64,000 nucleotides of DNA from Sphingopyxis sp. YR583 (lineage in GTDB: Bacteria; Pseudomonadota; Alphaproteobacteria; Sphingomonadales; Sphingomonadaceae), in contig NZ_FNWK01000001.1 in the NCBI RefSeq assembly GCF_900108295.1, positions 310,001-374,000 of the forward strand, in the 5' to 3' direction. The notes below the pieces were generated by a model that ran no database searches, was not told where the DNA came from, and saw nothing but the letters and a program-made list of their open reading frames with translations. Positions 27,641 to 36,347 of this stretch are shown in pieces; within the stretch, counting starts at the first letter, position 1, and each line of letters begins with the position of its first letter. A program made the translations under genes and the position numbers.

Positions 27641-27997
27641 GGGCAATCTCAGATTTTTTGAAATTCCCTATTTTTTGCTGTTACTTGCCCCACGATTTTA
27701 ATTGCGAGCTGCTATTGCAGAACCTGATTATCTTGCAGCAACCGGATTTCGGTTGCGGGCACGGCCCAATTCGTCAAGCTTTCGGAAACAGCGGGCTTCG
27801 AAACCACCGCGTCCGGTGTCCGGCTCGGCGATCTCGCGAATCTCGGAGCTGGTGCCGGCCGCAACGAGGGACCGGAATGCGCGAACTGTGAAGTTGGCCC
27901 GATTTCCCTACCTCAAAAGTGCCAAAAACGGCCTTGGGCTGCAAAGGAAACAGGTAGGACGCCTTGGTCCTATTTGGGTCCTCTTGGGACGCCGGCC
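27641..27997. other. AT-rich gene-free stretch between guaA and tRNA-Trp
   Basis: This 357-base stretch has no gene I can support. Its first 100 bases are much more AT-rich than the flanks, with runs of T. GGGGCAA (27640-27646) and TTGCCCC (27685-27691) form an inverted repeat. The strand opposite to guaA reads NREF-like codons (AATAGGGAATTT), a pattern I have met next to integrated elements in alphaproteobacteria. Both neighbours, the guaA 3' end and a tRNA gene, are typical attachment sites. I infer a relict of an integrated element, with low confidence. Confidence 0.35.
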
Positions 27998-28073
27998 TGG
28001 CAGGGGCAGCAGGACTCGAACCCGCGACCCTCGGTTTTGGAGACCGATGCTCTACCAACTGAGCTATACCCCT
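27998..28073 (-). tRNA. trnW: tRNA-Trp (anticodon CCA)
   Basis: The minus strand folds as a 76-base tRNA. The acceptor is AGGGGTA paired with TGCCCCT, the D arm is GCTCAGTTGGTAGAGC, and the anticodon stem TCGGT/ACCGA encloses a loop with CCA. The T arm contains GTTCGAGTC and the CCA end is encoded. CCA is the tryptophan anticodon. In many bacteria secE and nusG follow this tRNA, but that is not so here. Confidence 0.97.
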
Positions 28074-28165
28074 AGGCCGGAGTGCGCCACTAGCCGGATT
28101 GCAAGGGCGGAGCAAGAGGGATCACGGGTTGCGTGTGCGGGTGGGGCTGATATGCGCAATTTTGC

Positions 28166-29110
28166 ATGAGCGTCGCGCCCTCCCCACCCCATTTTGACGG
28201 CCCCCCGCAAAACTATCTCGGCGGAATCGGGCTGCGGTTGCTTGCGATGGTCAGCCTGTCGCTGATGTTTGTGCTCGTCAAAAGAATCGACGCCGCCGGC
28301 ATCCATATCGTCGAAAGCCTCTTCTGGCGTCAGGCGCTCGTGCTGCCATTCCTGCTGCTCTGGGTCCAGGCGACGAGTGGGCTGTCGTCGTTAAAGACGC
28401 ATCGGATCGGCGCACATGCGCGCCGGATGCTGATGGGACTGACCGGTATGGCGTGCAATTTCGGCGCGATGATCCTGTTGCCTATGGCCGAAGCGACCAC
28501 GATCAGCCTGTCGGTGCCGATCTTCGCGGTGATATTCGCAGCGATTCTGCTTGGCGAGGCGACGGGGTGGCAGCGATGGAGCGCGGTGATTGTCGGCTTT
28601 GTCGGTGTCCTTGTGGTGCTCGACCCGGTGTCGGGCTTTGCAGGGGGTTTTGGCGGAACGCACGGCATTGGCACCCTGATCGCGCTGACCGGCGCCATCA
28701 TGACCGCGCTGATCACGATTGCGGTACGTGACCTTGGCCGGACCGAAAATGCGGGGACGATCGTTTTCTGGTTCAGCCTCCTGTCGATGATACCACTCGG
28801 CATCGCCCTCCCCTTCGTTTTCACCCCGCATGACGCACACGAATGGTTGCTGCTGATCGGACTGGGCTTCCTTGGCGCGGTCGTCCAGATGTCGCTCACC
28901 GGCGCGCTTCGCCTCGCACCCGTGTCGGTCGTGATCCCGATGGACTATTCGAGCCTCTTGTGGGCGATCGCCGCGGGTTGGTGGTTTTTCGGTACGCTGC
29001 CGGCCGATACCACATGGGTTGGCGCGCCGCTGATCATCGTATCGGGCCTTTTCATCGCCTGGCGCGAGCATCGCCGCCATATCGACCGGCCGAAGGAGGT
29101 TGCCGCATGA
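28166..29110 (+). CDS. DMT family (EamA) membrane transporter
   Basis: This 314-residue protein has about ten membrane helices in two EamA repeats. It has the RhaT-like start LRLLAMVSLSLMFVLVKRID and a second repeat near LVVIPMDY-type sequence (VSVVIPMDYSSLLWAI). Members export amino acids, nucleosides or small metabolites. The substrate is unknown. It overlaps the glutathione transferase-like gene by 4 nt as ATGA, suggesting a linked role. Confidence 0.88.
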   Translation: MSVAPSPPHFDGPPQNYLGGIGLRLLAMVSLSLMFVLVKRIDAAGIHIVESLFWRQALVLPFLLLWVQATSGLSSLKTHRIGAHARRMLMGLTGMACNFGAMILLPMAEATTISLSVPIFAVIFAAILLGEATGWQRWSAVIVGFVGVLVVLDPVSGFAGGFGGTHGIGTLIALTGAIMTALITIAVRDLGRTENAGTIVFWFSLLSMIPLGIALPFVFTPHDAHEWLLLIGLGFLGAVVQMSLTGALRLAPVSVVIPMDYSSLLWAIAAGWWFFGTLPADTTWVGAPLIIVSGLFIAWREHRRHIDRPKEVAA

Positions 29111-29727
29111 CGCTCCCGATTCTCTATCACTGCCCCGACGCCCGCTCGCTGCGATGTTTGTGGGCGGTCGAGGAGGCCGGGATCGATGTCGATCTGCGCC
29201 TGCTCAAATTCCCGCCGCGCGCGTTCGAACCAGATTATCGCGCGGTCAACCCGCTGATGACCATCCCCGGCTGGGTCGAGAATGGCCAGTTGATGACCGA
29301 GTCCGCCGCGATCTGCGAACGCATCGCCGAGGGGACGGCGCTGGAGGTGCAACGGAGCGAAGCGGACTATTGGATCTACCGTAACTGGCTCCATCGCAGC
29401 GACGCCACGCTGACCTTTCCGCTGGCGATCATGATCCGCTACACGCGCGTCGAACCCGAAGAACGGCGGCTCGATCAGGCAGTCGATGACTATAAGGCTT
29501 TCTTCGGCGGCCGTGCGAAGAGTATCGAGGCGGCGCTAACCGATGGACGCGAGTGGCTCGTCGCCGGACGCTTCACCATCGCCGATATCGTGATCGGTTA
29601 CGCGGCCTTCCTCGCGACGACACTCGGCGCCGACGACGTGCTGGGCGACGCGACCAAGGCGTGGCTCGATCGCTGTACAACTCGCGAGGGATTCCTGCGT
29701 GCCCGGCAGCGCCAGAAGGTCGCATAA
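29107..29727 (+). CDS. Glutathione S-transferase family protein
   Basis: This 206-residue protein has the thioredoxin-like N-terminal domain with LYHCPDARSLRCLWAVEE. The cis-proline region is GWVENGQLMTESAAICERI, and the helical C-terminal domain contains the conserved FTIADIVIGYA. The SLRCLW position puts a cysteine near the catalytic site, which occurs in the beta and Omega-like classes. The substrate is unknown. It is translationally coupled to the EamA transporter and ends with a hairpin 5 bases later. Confidence 0.88.
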   Translation: MTLPILYHCPDARSLRCLWAVEEAGIDVDLRLLKFPPRAFEPDYRAVNPLMTIPGWVENGQLMTESAAICERIAEGTALEVQRSEADYWIYRNWLHRSDATLTFPLAIMIRYTRVEPEERRLDQAVDDYKAFFGGRAKSIEAALTDGREWLVAGRFTIADIVIGYAAFLATTLGADDVLGDATKAWLDRCTTREGFLRARQRQKVA

Positions 29728-29729
29728 CG

Positions 29730-29758
29730 AAAAAGGGCTCCACCATATGGTGAAGCCC
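29730..29758 (-). terminator. Intrinsic terminator, minus orientation
   Basis: On the minus strand GGGCT, CACC and GGTG, AGCCC pair as a stem with one mismatch and a short loop. Five T residues and CG follow, which is the form of a Rho-independent terminator. It lies 178 nt beyond the stop of the small membrane protein gene to its right. The transcript of that gene, or a small RNA in between, probably ends here. Confidence 0.6.
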
Positions 29759-29935
29759 TCCGTGCCCCCCGTGCATGGCAAAGCCAACGAGGAAAACGCA
29801 TCGGCCTTTCGGGGTGTAGGTCGCGTGAAAGGCCGTATGTGGAGCCAATTTATGGCGCAGCCGAAATCTTGGCTTTCATATTTTCACGGCTTGCACCCGC
29901 CCTCGTCGAGACGGGTTTAAGATACAGTCCGCCGC
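29759..29935. other. Gene-free stretch before the terminator
   Basis: I see no gene in these 177 bases. The minus strand is relatively AT-rich and could carry a 3' untranslated region or a small RNA, since a good terminator follows in that orientation. No known RNA family is recognisable. The short antisense frames have no conserved features. Confidence 0.35.
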
Positions 29936-30256
29936 CTATCTCTTGTCCGGCCGCGCCCGGCGCCACCGCAACCCGACCATCAGGATGAAGGGCCAGAATA
30001 TCGTGTTGAGGATGTCGAACGCGCTGTCCGGCATCCGCCACATGCCATGCGCGATACGATCGGCTACCTCTTTCGCAATCGCGGCGGCAAGGACAAACAG
30101 AAATGGCGTCCATGTCGCAAGCGAGCGCCGGGTTGCTATCCGCGCGAGAAACAGGATGACCATGCCGCCGTGCACATGCAACAGACTGTCCGACGCGCCA
30201 GTGCTCGTGCCGAGCGCCGAACTCAGCGGACGATAAAAGTCGATAAGCATTTCCAT
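29936..30256 (-). CDS. Small membrane protein of unknown function
   Basis: This 106-residue protein has about three hydrophobic stretches: MVILFLARIATRR, TPFLFVLAAAIAKEVADRI and the block FDILNTIFWPFILMVGL. These are separated by basic loops, and it ends in RRARPDKR. The pattern is reminiscent of VanZ-like or small integral proteins, but I do not recognise a family. The gene sits alone between the acyl-CoA ligase and the terminator. Confidence 0.65.
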   Translation of the reverse strand: MEMLIDFYRPLSSALGTSTGASDSLLHVHGGMVILFLARIATRRSLATWTPFLFVLAAAIAKEVADRIAHGMWRMPDSAFDILNTIFWPFILMVGLRWRRARPDKR

Positions 30257-30339
30257 TTTAGCGCGCTAAGCACCGGTCGAATGAACCTGCCCTTACCGGC
30301 GCGATGATTGGCCGCTAGCACGGATAGCGGCCTGCCCCA

Positions 30340-31899
30340 TCAATTCACCATCCGCTCATACCCCTCCCAATAGGGGGCGCGCAAATCCTTGCGCAAAATC
30401 TTGCCACTGGCATTTCTCGGAAGCGCTTCGATTACATCAACGCTCCGAGGGCATTTGAAGGGTGCGATGCGCTCGCGCGCCCAGGCGATGATATCCGCTT
30501 CCTCGACGGTCGTGCCCGGCTTGGCGACAACGACGGCTTTCACCGTTTCGCCCCATTTCTGGTCGGGAATGCCGATCACCGCGACTTCCTGTACCGCCGG
30601 GTGGCCGAAGATGGCGCTTTCGACCTCGGCCGGATACACATTCTCGCCCCCCGTGATGATCATGTCCTTCATCCGGTCGTGGATGAACAAATATCCGTCC
30701 GCATCGAGATAGCCGGCGTCGCCGGTGCGGATCCAGCCGTCGTCGGTCATCGTATTTGCAGTCGCGTCGGGCAGGTTCCAATACCCCAGCATATTGTTCG
30801 ACGAGCGGGTAACGACCTCACCCACTTCGCCCGTCGGCACCGGCTGGCTATCGGGTCCGAGAATGACAATTTCGACCCCGGGAAGCGCCTTGCCCGCCGA
30901 ACGCATGCGCGCATTGCCCTCCGGATCATGATCCTCGGGCGGCAGCATCGAGATCGTACCGGTCGTCTCGGTCATGCCATAGGCTTGGATGAACTGCGCG
31001 CCGAACACCTTGATGCACTGACGCAGCAATTCGAGCGGGATCGGCGCCGCGCCATAGAGGATATATTTGAGGCGGCTGTAATCGACGCTGGCGCAGCGCG
31101 GGTGCATCAGCAACATCTGGAGCGCCGCGGGAACCATGAAGAAGCGCGTAACGCCATGCTGCTCGACCGCGTCGAACACCCCGTCGGGGTTGAACTCGGC
31201 GAGCACGACGCCGGGCAATCCAGCGGCAAGCGCCATGATGCCGAGCCCGGTGCCGCCGATATGCGCGCACGGCATCGCGACCAGCACCGCCTCGTCATCT
31301 TCCCATTTGGTGTAGGGAAGATCGAGAGTGTTCGAATGCTTTCGGAGCGCGAAGAGGTTCCGGTTCGAGAGAACGGCCCCCTTGGGATTACCAGTGGTGC
31401 CCGAGGTGTAGAGCTGGAGCACCGCATCATTGGCGCCCGACGGGTCGAAGGCAGAGCGCGCTGCTCCCTCGATCATCGACCATGCGTCCGCGGCGCCGAC
31501 GATTGCAGGACTATTCCGAAGCTTTCCTGCGAGCTGATCGGCAAGGGTATCGAACCCCGGGCCGGAGAACACGATCTTCGCCTCTGTATCGTTGACGATG
31601 AACGCCCATTCGGTCGGCGACAGGCGCCAGCCGATCGGTGCCATCACGATCCCCGCGCGCGCGGCGCCATAGAAAAGGGTGAAATAGAGATCGCTGTTCT
31701 TGCCAATCCACGCGATGCGGTCGCCCTTTTTCAGCCCCGCCGAGATCAGCGCCGAAGCCGCCCGAGCCGTGAGGTCGTCGAGTTCGGCGTAGCTGTAGAC
31801 GCGCCCCTCCTCGCGCAGCGCCACCCGGTCGGGGCGCTCGCCGGCCCAATGGGTCAGGAATTCGTCAAACGTAAACAGCTCCGAAACGTCGCGGCCCAT
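30340..31899 (-). CDS. Acyl-CoA ligase (AMP-binding, long-chain type)
   Basis: This 519-residue adenylate-forming enzyme activates a carboxylic acid to its CoA thioester. It has the AMP-binding P-loop TSGTTGNPKGAV, the YGMTETTG motif, the RTGDAGYLDADGYLF loop and the C-terminal catalytic lysine in ASGKILRKDLR. I chose the ATG at 31899 because GGAGA lies eight bases before it. An ATG at 31923 would add eight residues. No beta-oxidation genes are adjacent, so the substrate class (fatty or aromatic acid) is open. Confidence 0.9.
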   Translation of the reverse strand: MGRDVSELFTFDEFLTHWAGERPDRVALREEGRVYSYAELDDLTARAASALISAGLKKGDRIAWIGKNSDLYFTLFYGAARAGIVMAPIGWRLSPTEWAFIVNDTEAKIVFSGPGFDTLADQLAGKLRNSPAIVGAADAWSMIEGAARSAFDPSGANDAVLQLYTSGTTGNPKGAVLSNRNLFALRKHSNTLDLPYTKWEDDEAVLVAMPCAHIGGTGLGIMALAAGLPGVVLAEFNPDGVFDAVEQHGVTRFFMVPAALQMLLMHPRCASVDYSRLKYILYGAAPIPLELLRQCIKVFGAQFIQAYGMTETTGTISMLPPEDHDPEGNARMRSAGKALPGVEIVILGPDSQPVPTGEVGEVVTRSSNNMLGYWNLPDATANTMTDDGWIRTGDAGYLDADGYLFIHDRMKDMIITGGENVYPAEVESAIFGHPAVQEVAVIGIPDQKWGETVKAVVVAKPGTTVEEADIIAWARERIAPFKCPRSVDVIEALPRNASGKILRKDLRAPYWEGYERMVN

Positions 31900-32000
31900 C
31901 GGCTCTCTCTCCTCGAATCGCATCTCTTTCGTGCAATTGGCGCGAGGCTAGCGGCTGCAGGCGCGGCGTAAAGCGCCGATCGCCCAAACTGTCAGGTCCA

Positions 32001-32636
32001 TCAGGTGCGGCGGAAGAGCAGCATCAGGTTGTTAGCGGGCATCGGGCGCCGCTCGGCGAAAACAAAACCGGCGTTAGCGGCGGCTGCCTTGACGGCACTC
32101 GTGTCGCGTAGGCCCCATGCACCATCGCGGCTGCGCAGGCTGGCGTCAAAGGCAAGATTGCTCTCCGCCGTCGGCACATCGGGTTCGACATAGGGACCGT
32201 AGAGGATCAGCGGTGCACCGGGCGCGAGCAGCCGCGCGGCGCCGGCGAACAAGCCAAGCGTCGCCTCCCACGGGCTGATATGCACCATGTTGATGCAGAG
32301 GATCGCCTCGGCACGATCCACCGGCCAAACATCGGACGCCGCATCGACTGCCACCGGCGGCGCGATGTTCGCCAATCCGGCTTCGGCGCGATACGCCGCG
32401 ATCGAAATCATCCCCGCGGGGTCGGGATCGCTCGGTTGCCAATCGAGATGCGGAAAAGCAGCGGCAAAATGGACCGCATGCTCGCCCGAGCCGCTCGCGA
32501 CTTCGAGCACCGATCCTGTCGCGGGAAGCCAGTCGCGCAGGACAACGACGATGGCGTCGCGATTGCGCAATGTTGCCGGTGCATGGCGCTTGCTATCCGG
32601 CGCGCCATCCCCCGGCATCCAGGGCTGCGGCGTCAC
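32001..32636 (-). CDS. DUF938 SAM-dependent methyltransferase-like protein
   Basis: This 211-residue protein carries the family signature KRHAPATLRNRDAI. The SAM-binding motif is LEVASGSGEHAVHFA, and DFEP-like and NMVHISPW blocks follow. The substrate of DUF938 proteins is not known to me. The start is GTG at 32636, overlapping the ABA4-like stop as GTGA. It is the last gene of the glycine cleavage operon. Confidence 0.85.
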   Translation of the reverse strand: MTPQPWMPGDGAPDSKRHAPATLRNRDAIVVVLRDWLPATGSVLEVASGSGEHAVHFAAAFPHLDWQPSDPDPAGMISIAAYRAEAGLANIAPPVAVDAASDVWPVDRAEAILCINMVHISPWEATLGLFAGAARLLAPGAPLILYGPYVEPDVPTAESNLAFDASLRSRDGAWGLRDTSAVKAAAANAGFVFAERRPMPANNLMLLFRRT

Positions 32637-33079
32637 TTGTTCGCCTGTGCCCGCGCGCGGCGCTCGCGCACGATCAGCCAACCGAACAGGCCGACCGGGC
32701 CGGCCATCAGCGTCAGGAACAAGAAGGGAAATTGCACGACACGACTGAAGCCCTTTTGATCAGCGTCGCGCGCGATCCACATGCCAGTGAACAGGTCGAA
32801 AGCCAGATAATGGATCCACCCCATCGTCGTCCCGCCCGGGCTGTCGAACAGCTTCATCACGCCCTTCAGCGTCGTGAAATCGGCGCCGCCCGCGCCGCCG
32901 GAGTCGATGCCGCCGGTCATGAAACCGACGATCAATACGGTATAGGCAAGGCAAAGCAGGAAGACGCCGGCATAGAGGATCGCGGCAAGGGTCTTCGGAC
33001 CACGCGGCAGGAAGGCGAGCGCAATCCAGCCGGCAAAGGCCCAGTAATTGGCCAACAGAAAGATATTATCCCAGCTCAT
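32633..33079 (-). CDS. ABA4-like (DUF4281) membrane protein
   Basis: This 148-residue protein has four membrane segments and begins with LLANYWAFAGWIALAFLPRG. That is similar to the plant ABSCISIC ACID-DEFICIENT 4 family, which in plants is needed for neoxanthin formation. The bacterial role is not defined. The conserved block HYLAFDLFTGMWIARDA is present. It lies 18 nt after the small membrane gene in the glycine cleavage operon and overlaps DUF938 by 4 nt. Sphingomonads are carotenoid-rich, but a pigment role is inference. Confidence 0.8.
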   Translation of the reverse strand: MSWDNIFLLANYWAFAGWIALAFLPRGPKTLAAILYAGVFLLCLAYTVLIVGFMTGGIDSGGAGGADFTTLKGVMKLFDSPGGTTMGWIHYLAFDLFTGMWIARDADQKGFSRVVQFPFLFLTLMAGPVGLFGWLIVRERRARAQANK

Positions 33080-33097
33080 CGCGCGTTCCCCACCCTG

Positions 33098-33445
33098 TCA
33101 GATCAGTCCGCCGAGCCCGAACAGCACGACACCAGCCAACAAGGCAATGGCGCCGGTGACGGTAATCAGCAAGGCCATTCGCGCCGCCGATGCGCGCCGC
33201 GATACGAAGAACGCGGCAGCAAAGCCGAGGCCGATCGAGAACAACGGCGCATAGACGAAGGCCCAGTCATAGCTGAACTCGCGGCGAACCCGGACCATTT
33301 CCCACTGCTCGACCACGAGGCCGTAAGCGGTGATCGCGATGAACCAGCCAAGGATCGCGACAATCGCGAACAACGCACCGATCCCCAGGCACCCGGCGCC
33401 CGAGCGCATTTGAGGGCGTTCGGGACCGGGCGCCGGGTCCGTCAT
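33098..33445 (-). CDS. Small two- to three-helix membrane protein
   Basis: This 115-residue protein has a Pro-rich start, an early helix in GIGALFAIVAILGWFIAITA, and two more near FVYAPLFSIGLGFAAAFF and the C-terminus. I do not recognise a family. The ATG at 33445 shares its A with the gcvPB stop codon (TGATG). Coupling with glycine decarboxylase is clear from the sequence, but its role is not. Confidence 0.7.
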   Translation of the reverse strand: MTDPAPGPERPQMRSGAGCLGIGALFAIVAILGWFIAITAYGLVVEQWEMVRVRREFSYDWAFVYAPLFSIGLGFAAAFFVSRRASAARMALLITVTGAIALLAGVVLFGLGGLI

Positions 33446-34989
33446 CAATCCTCCCAGGCGAGCACGGGCTTGCGCGCCGCGAGCGTCTCGTCGAGCCGCG
33501 CGCGCGGCGCGAAATGCGGCGCGGTCTTGAGCGCCGGATCGCCATTCTTGGCACGCAACGCGATACTGCGCAGCGCACCGATGAACTGGTCGAGCACCGC
33601 CTTGCTCTCGGTCTCGGTCGGCTCGACGAGCATCGCGCCGTGGACGACAAGCGGGAAATAGACTGTCATCGGGTGATAGCCCTCGTCGATCAGCCCCTTG
33701 GCGATATCGAGCGTCGAGAAGCCTTCGGCGAGGCCCTTGTCGCTGAATAGCGCCTCATGCATGCACGGACCCGAAGCCGCAAAGGGTGCGTCGAGCACGC
33801 CCTCAAGGCTGCGTAGCACATAGTTGGCGTTGAGGACCGCATCCTCGGCCACCTGCTTGAGGCCGTCCGCACCGTGGCTGAGAATATAGGTCAGCGCCCG
33901 CGTGAACATGCCCATCTGGCCGTGAAACGCGGTCATGCGCCCAAAGGTCTGCGGATGATCCTCACCCGCGCTTTCCTCTTCGATCAGGCGGAAGTCGCCC
34001 CCATTCTTCGTCACAAAGGGCAGCGGTGCGAAGGGCGCGAGCGCTTCGGACAGCACGACCGGGCCCGAGCCCGGGCCGCCGCCACCGTGCGGGGTCGAGA
34101 AGGTTTTGTGGAGGTTGATGTGCATCGCGTCGACGCCGAGGTCGCCGGGACGTACGCGGCCGACGATCGCATTGAAGTTGGCGCCGTCGCAATAGACATA
34201 ACCGCCCGCGGCGTGGACCGCGTCCGAAATCGCCTTCATGTCGCGCTCGAACAGGCCGCAGGTGTTGGGGTTGGTGATCATCACGCCCGCGACGTCGGGG
34301 CCAAGCCGGGCCGTCAGGGCTTCAAGATTGACGCGGCCCGCTTCGGTCGCGGGGATATCCTCGACGGTAAAGCCGGCGAAGGCTGCGGTCGCGGGATTGG
34401 TGCCGTGCGCGCTTTCGGGGACGAGGATCACGCGGCGGTCCTCGCCGCGCGCTTCGAGTGCAGCCTTGATGCAAAGGATGCCGCAGAGTTCGCCATGCGC
34501 GCCCGCCTTGGGAGACATGGCGACGCTGTGCATGCCGGTGAGCGTGATCAGCCATTCGGCGAGCTCGTGAATTACGGCATAGGCGCCCTGCACCGTTTCC
34601 TGCGGCTGAAGCGGATGGACATCCGCAAACCCCGGCATCCGCGCGACCTTTTCGTTGAGACGCGGATTATGCTTCATCGTGCAACTGCCGAGGGGAAAGA
34701 GACCCAGGTCGATCGCATAGTTCTGACGCGACAGGCGCGTGTAGTGGCGTACCGTTTCGGACTCGCTGAGGCCCGGAAGGCCGATCGGGGCGGTGCGCAC
34801 GAGCGCGCCGAGATCTGCGGCGGGCGCGGCTTCATCGAAATCTACACCCGTTGTCTCATTGCCGCCGATCTCAAAGATCAACGGCTCTTCGAGCATCAGC
34901 GCGCGATTACCAGTGAAGGTGACATTATCGTCGGCGCCGCCGGCGACATTCATTTCGGGGCGCCAGCCGGCGCGGTTGAGCGCGGTCAT
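33445..34989 (-). CDS. gcvPB: Glycine dehydrogenase (decarboxylating), subunit 2
   Basis: This 514-residue protein is the PLP-binding half of the split P-protein of the glycine cleavage system. The PLP lysine lies in [16 protein letters not shown], and SCTMKHNPR is the other well-known conserved block. With gcvPA it decarboxylates glycine and loads aminomethyl onto the lipoyl arm of GcvH. It overlaps gcvPA by 4 nt (ATGA), so the halves are made at equal ratio. Confidence 0.97.
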   Translation of the reverse strand: MTALNRAGWRPEMNVAGGADDNVTFTGNRALMLEEPLIFEIGGNETTGVDFDEAAPAADLGALVRTAPIGLPGLSESETVRHYTRLSRQNYAIDLGLFPLGSCTMKHNPRLNEKVARMPGFADVHPLQPQETVQGAYAVIHELAEWLITLTGMHSVAMSPKAGAHGELCGILCIKAALEARGEDRRVILVPESAHGTNPATAAFAGFTVEDIPATEAGRVNLEALTARLGPDVAGVMITNPNTCGLFERDMKAISDAVHAAGGYVYCDGANFNAIVGRVRPGDLGVDAMHINLHKTFSTPHGGGGPGSGPVVLSEALAPFAPLPFVTKNGGDFRLIEEESAGEDHPQTFGRMTAFHGQMGMFTRALTYILSHGADGLKQVAEDAVLNANYVLRSLEGVLDAPFAASGPCMHEALFSDKGLAEGFSTLDIAKGLIDEGYHPMTVYFPLVVHGAMLVEPTETESKAVLDQFIGALRSIALRAKNGDPALKTAPHFAPRARLDETLAARKPVLAWED

Positions 34990-36344
34990 ACCAGCACCTC
35001 CTTCAGGGCCGCGGCAAAGGCGGCGATGTCCGCCTCGGTCACGGTTTCGGTCACGGCGACGACAAGGCCATTTTCGAGGCCGGCGTTGTCGGGATAGAGA
35101 CGGCCGAGCGATACGCCGCCGAGAATATCCTTTTCGGCGAGCTTGTGAATCACCGGCCGCGCCGCGGTGGGAAGCAGCAGCGTGAATTCGTTGAAGAAGC
35201 TGTCGTTCAGCACCGACACGCCGGGAAGCTTGGCCAATTCGGCGGCCGCGGCCTTGGCGCGGCCGTGGTTGATCGCGGCGAGCTGGCGAAGGCCCGCTTC
35301 GCCGAGCAGAGTCATATGGATGCTGAAAGCCAGCGCACAGAGACCTGAATTTGTGCAGATATTGCTTGTCGCCTTTTCGCGGCGGATATGTTGTTCGCGC
35401 GTCGAAAGCGTCAGCACGAAACCGCGCTTGCCATTTGCATCGACGGTTTCACCGCACAGGCGCCCCGGCATCTGGCGTACATATTTGGTCTTGCACGCGA
35501 AGAGGCCAACGTAGGGTCCGCCAAACTGGAGGCCGACGCCAAGCGATTGCCCCTCGCCCACGACGATATCGGCACCCATTTCGCCGGGCGATTTGATCAG
35601 GCCAAGTGCAACCGGTTCGGTCACTACCGCGATCAGCAGCGCACCCCCGGCCTGACACGCTTCGGCAAGCTTCGTCATATCGTCGATGCGGCCGAGGATG
35701 TCAGGATATTGGACGACGACGCAGCTCGTATCCTTGTCGATCGCCGACGCCAGTGCCGCCCAGTCGGTGCCGACTTCGAGGCTCGGATCACCATCGACAA
35801 GGGTATCGCCGGTATATTTGGCCATCGTGCGCGCTACGCTGCGATAATGCGGATGAAGACCTGTCGACAGCAACGCTTTGGTGCGCTTGGTGATCCGGCG
35901 CGCCATGACGATCGCTTCCCAGCACGCCGTTGAGCCGTCGTACATCGACGCATTGGCGACGTCGGTTCCGAGCAGGCGTGCAACCTGGCTCTGGAATTCG
36001 AACAGCATCTGCAGCGTGCCCTGCGCGATTTCGGGCTGATACGGCGTGTAAGCGGTCAGGAACTCCCCGCGCTGGATCAGATGGTCGACGCTCGCCGGAA
36101 CATGGTGGCGATAGGCGCCGGCACCGAGGAAGAAAGGCCCTTCACCCGCAGCGCGGCTGCGACGTGCAAGCGCAGCCATATGACGCTCGACCGCAAGTTC
36201 GCTGGCATGGTTCGGCAACCCCGCGATCGGGCCTTCGAGCCGCGCTTCAGCAGGAACGTCGACGAACAGGTCGTCAATCGTTGCAGCACCGATCGTCGCG
36301 AGCATAGCCGCGCGGTCATCGGAAGTCAGAGGGAGGTAACGCAT
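34986..36344 (-). CDS. gcvPA: Glycine dehydrogenase (decarboxylating), subunit 1
   Basis: This 452-residue protein is the N-terminal half of the split P-protein. The block [15 protein letters not shown] opens it, [13 protein letters not shown] follows, and [12 protein letters not shown] and MPGRL come later. It pairs with GcvPB. The split PA/PB form is common in alphaproteobacteria and Gram-positives, while gammaproteobacteria use one long chain. It starts 3 nt after a glycosyltransferase-like gene and overlaps gcvPB. Confidence 0.97.
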   Translation of the reverse strand: MRYLPLTSDDRAAMLATIGAATIDDLFVDVPAEARLEGPIAGLPNHASELAVERHMAALARRSRAAGEGPFFLGAGAYRHHVPASVDHLIQRGEFLTAYTPYQPEIAQGTLQMLFEFQSQVARLLGTDVANASMYDGSTACWEAIVMARRITKRTKALLSTGLHPHYRSVARTMAKYTGDTLVDGDPSLEVGTDWAALASAIDKDTSCVVVQYPDILGRIDDMTKLAEACQAGGALLIAVVTEPVALGLIKSPGEMGADIVVGEGQSLGVGLQFGGPYVGLFACKTKYVRQMPGRLCGETVDANGKRGFVLTLSTREQHIRREKATSNICTNSGLCALAFSIHMTLLGEAGLRQLAAINHGRAKAAAAELAKLPGVSVLNDSFFNEFTLLLPTAARPVIHKLAEKDILGGVSLGRLYPDNAGLENGLVVAVTETVTEADIAAFAAALKEVLV

Positions 36345-36347
36345 GAA

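Noticed and set aside
27774..28115. A 113-codon frame across tRNA-Trp on the minus strand
   Set aside because: The peptide is the usual translation of a tRNA gene (AQLVEHRSP), a known artefact.
27702..28169. An open frame of 155 codons running through the tRNA-Trp region on the plus strand
   Set aside because: It passes through a tRNA gene and its protein has no recognisable feature.
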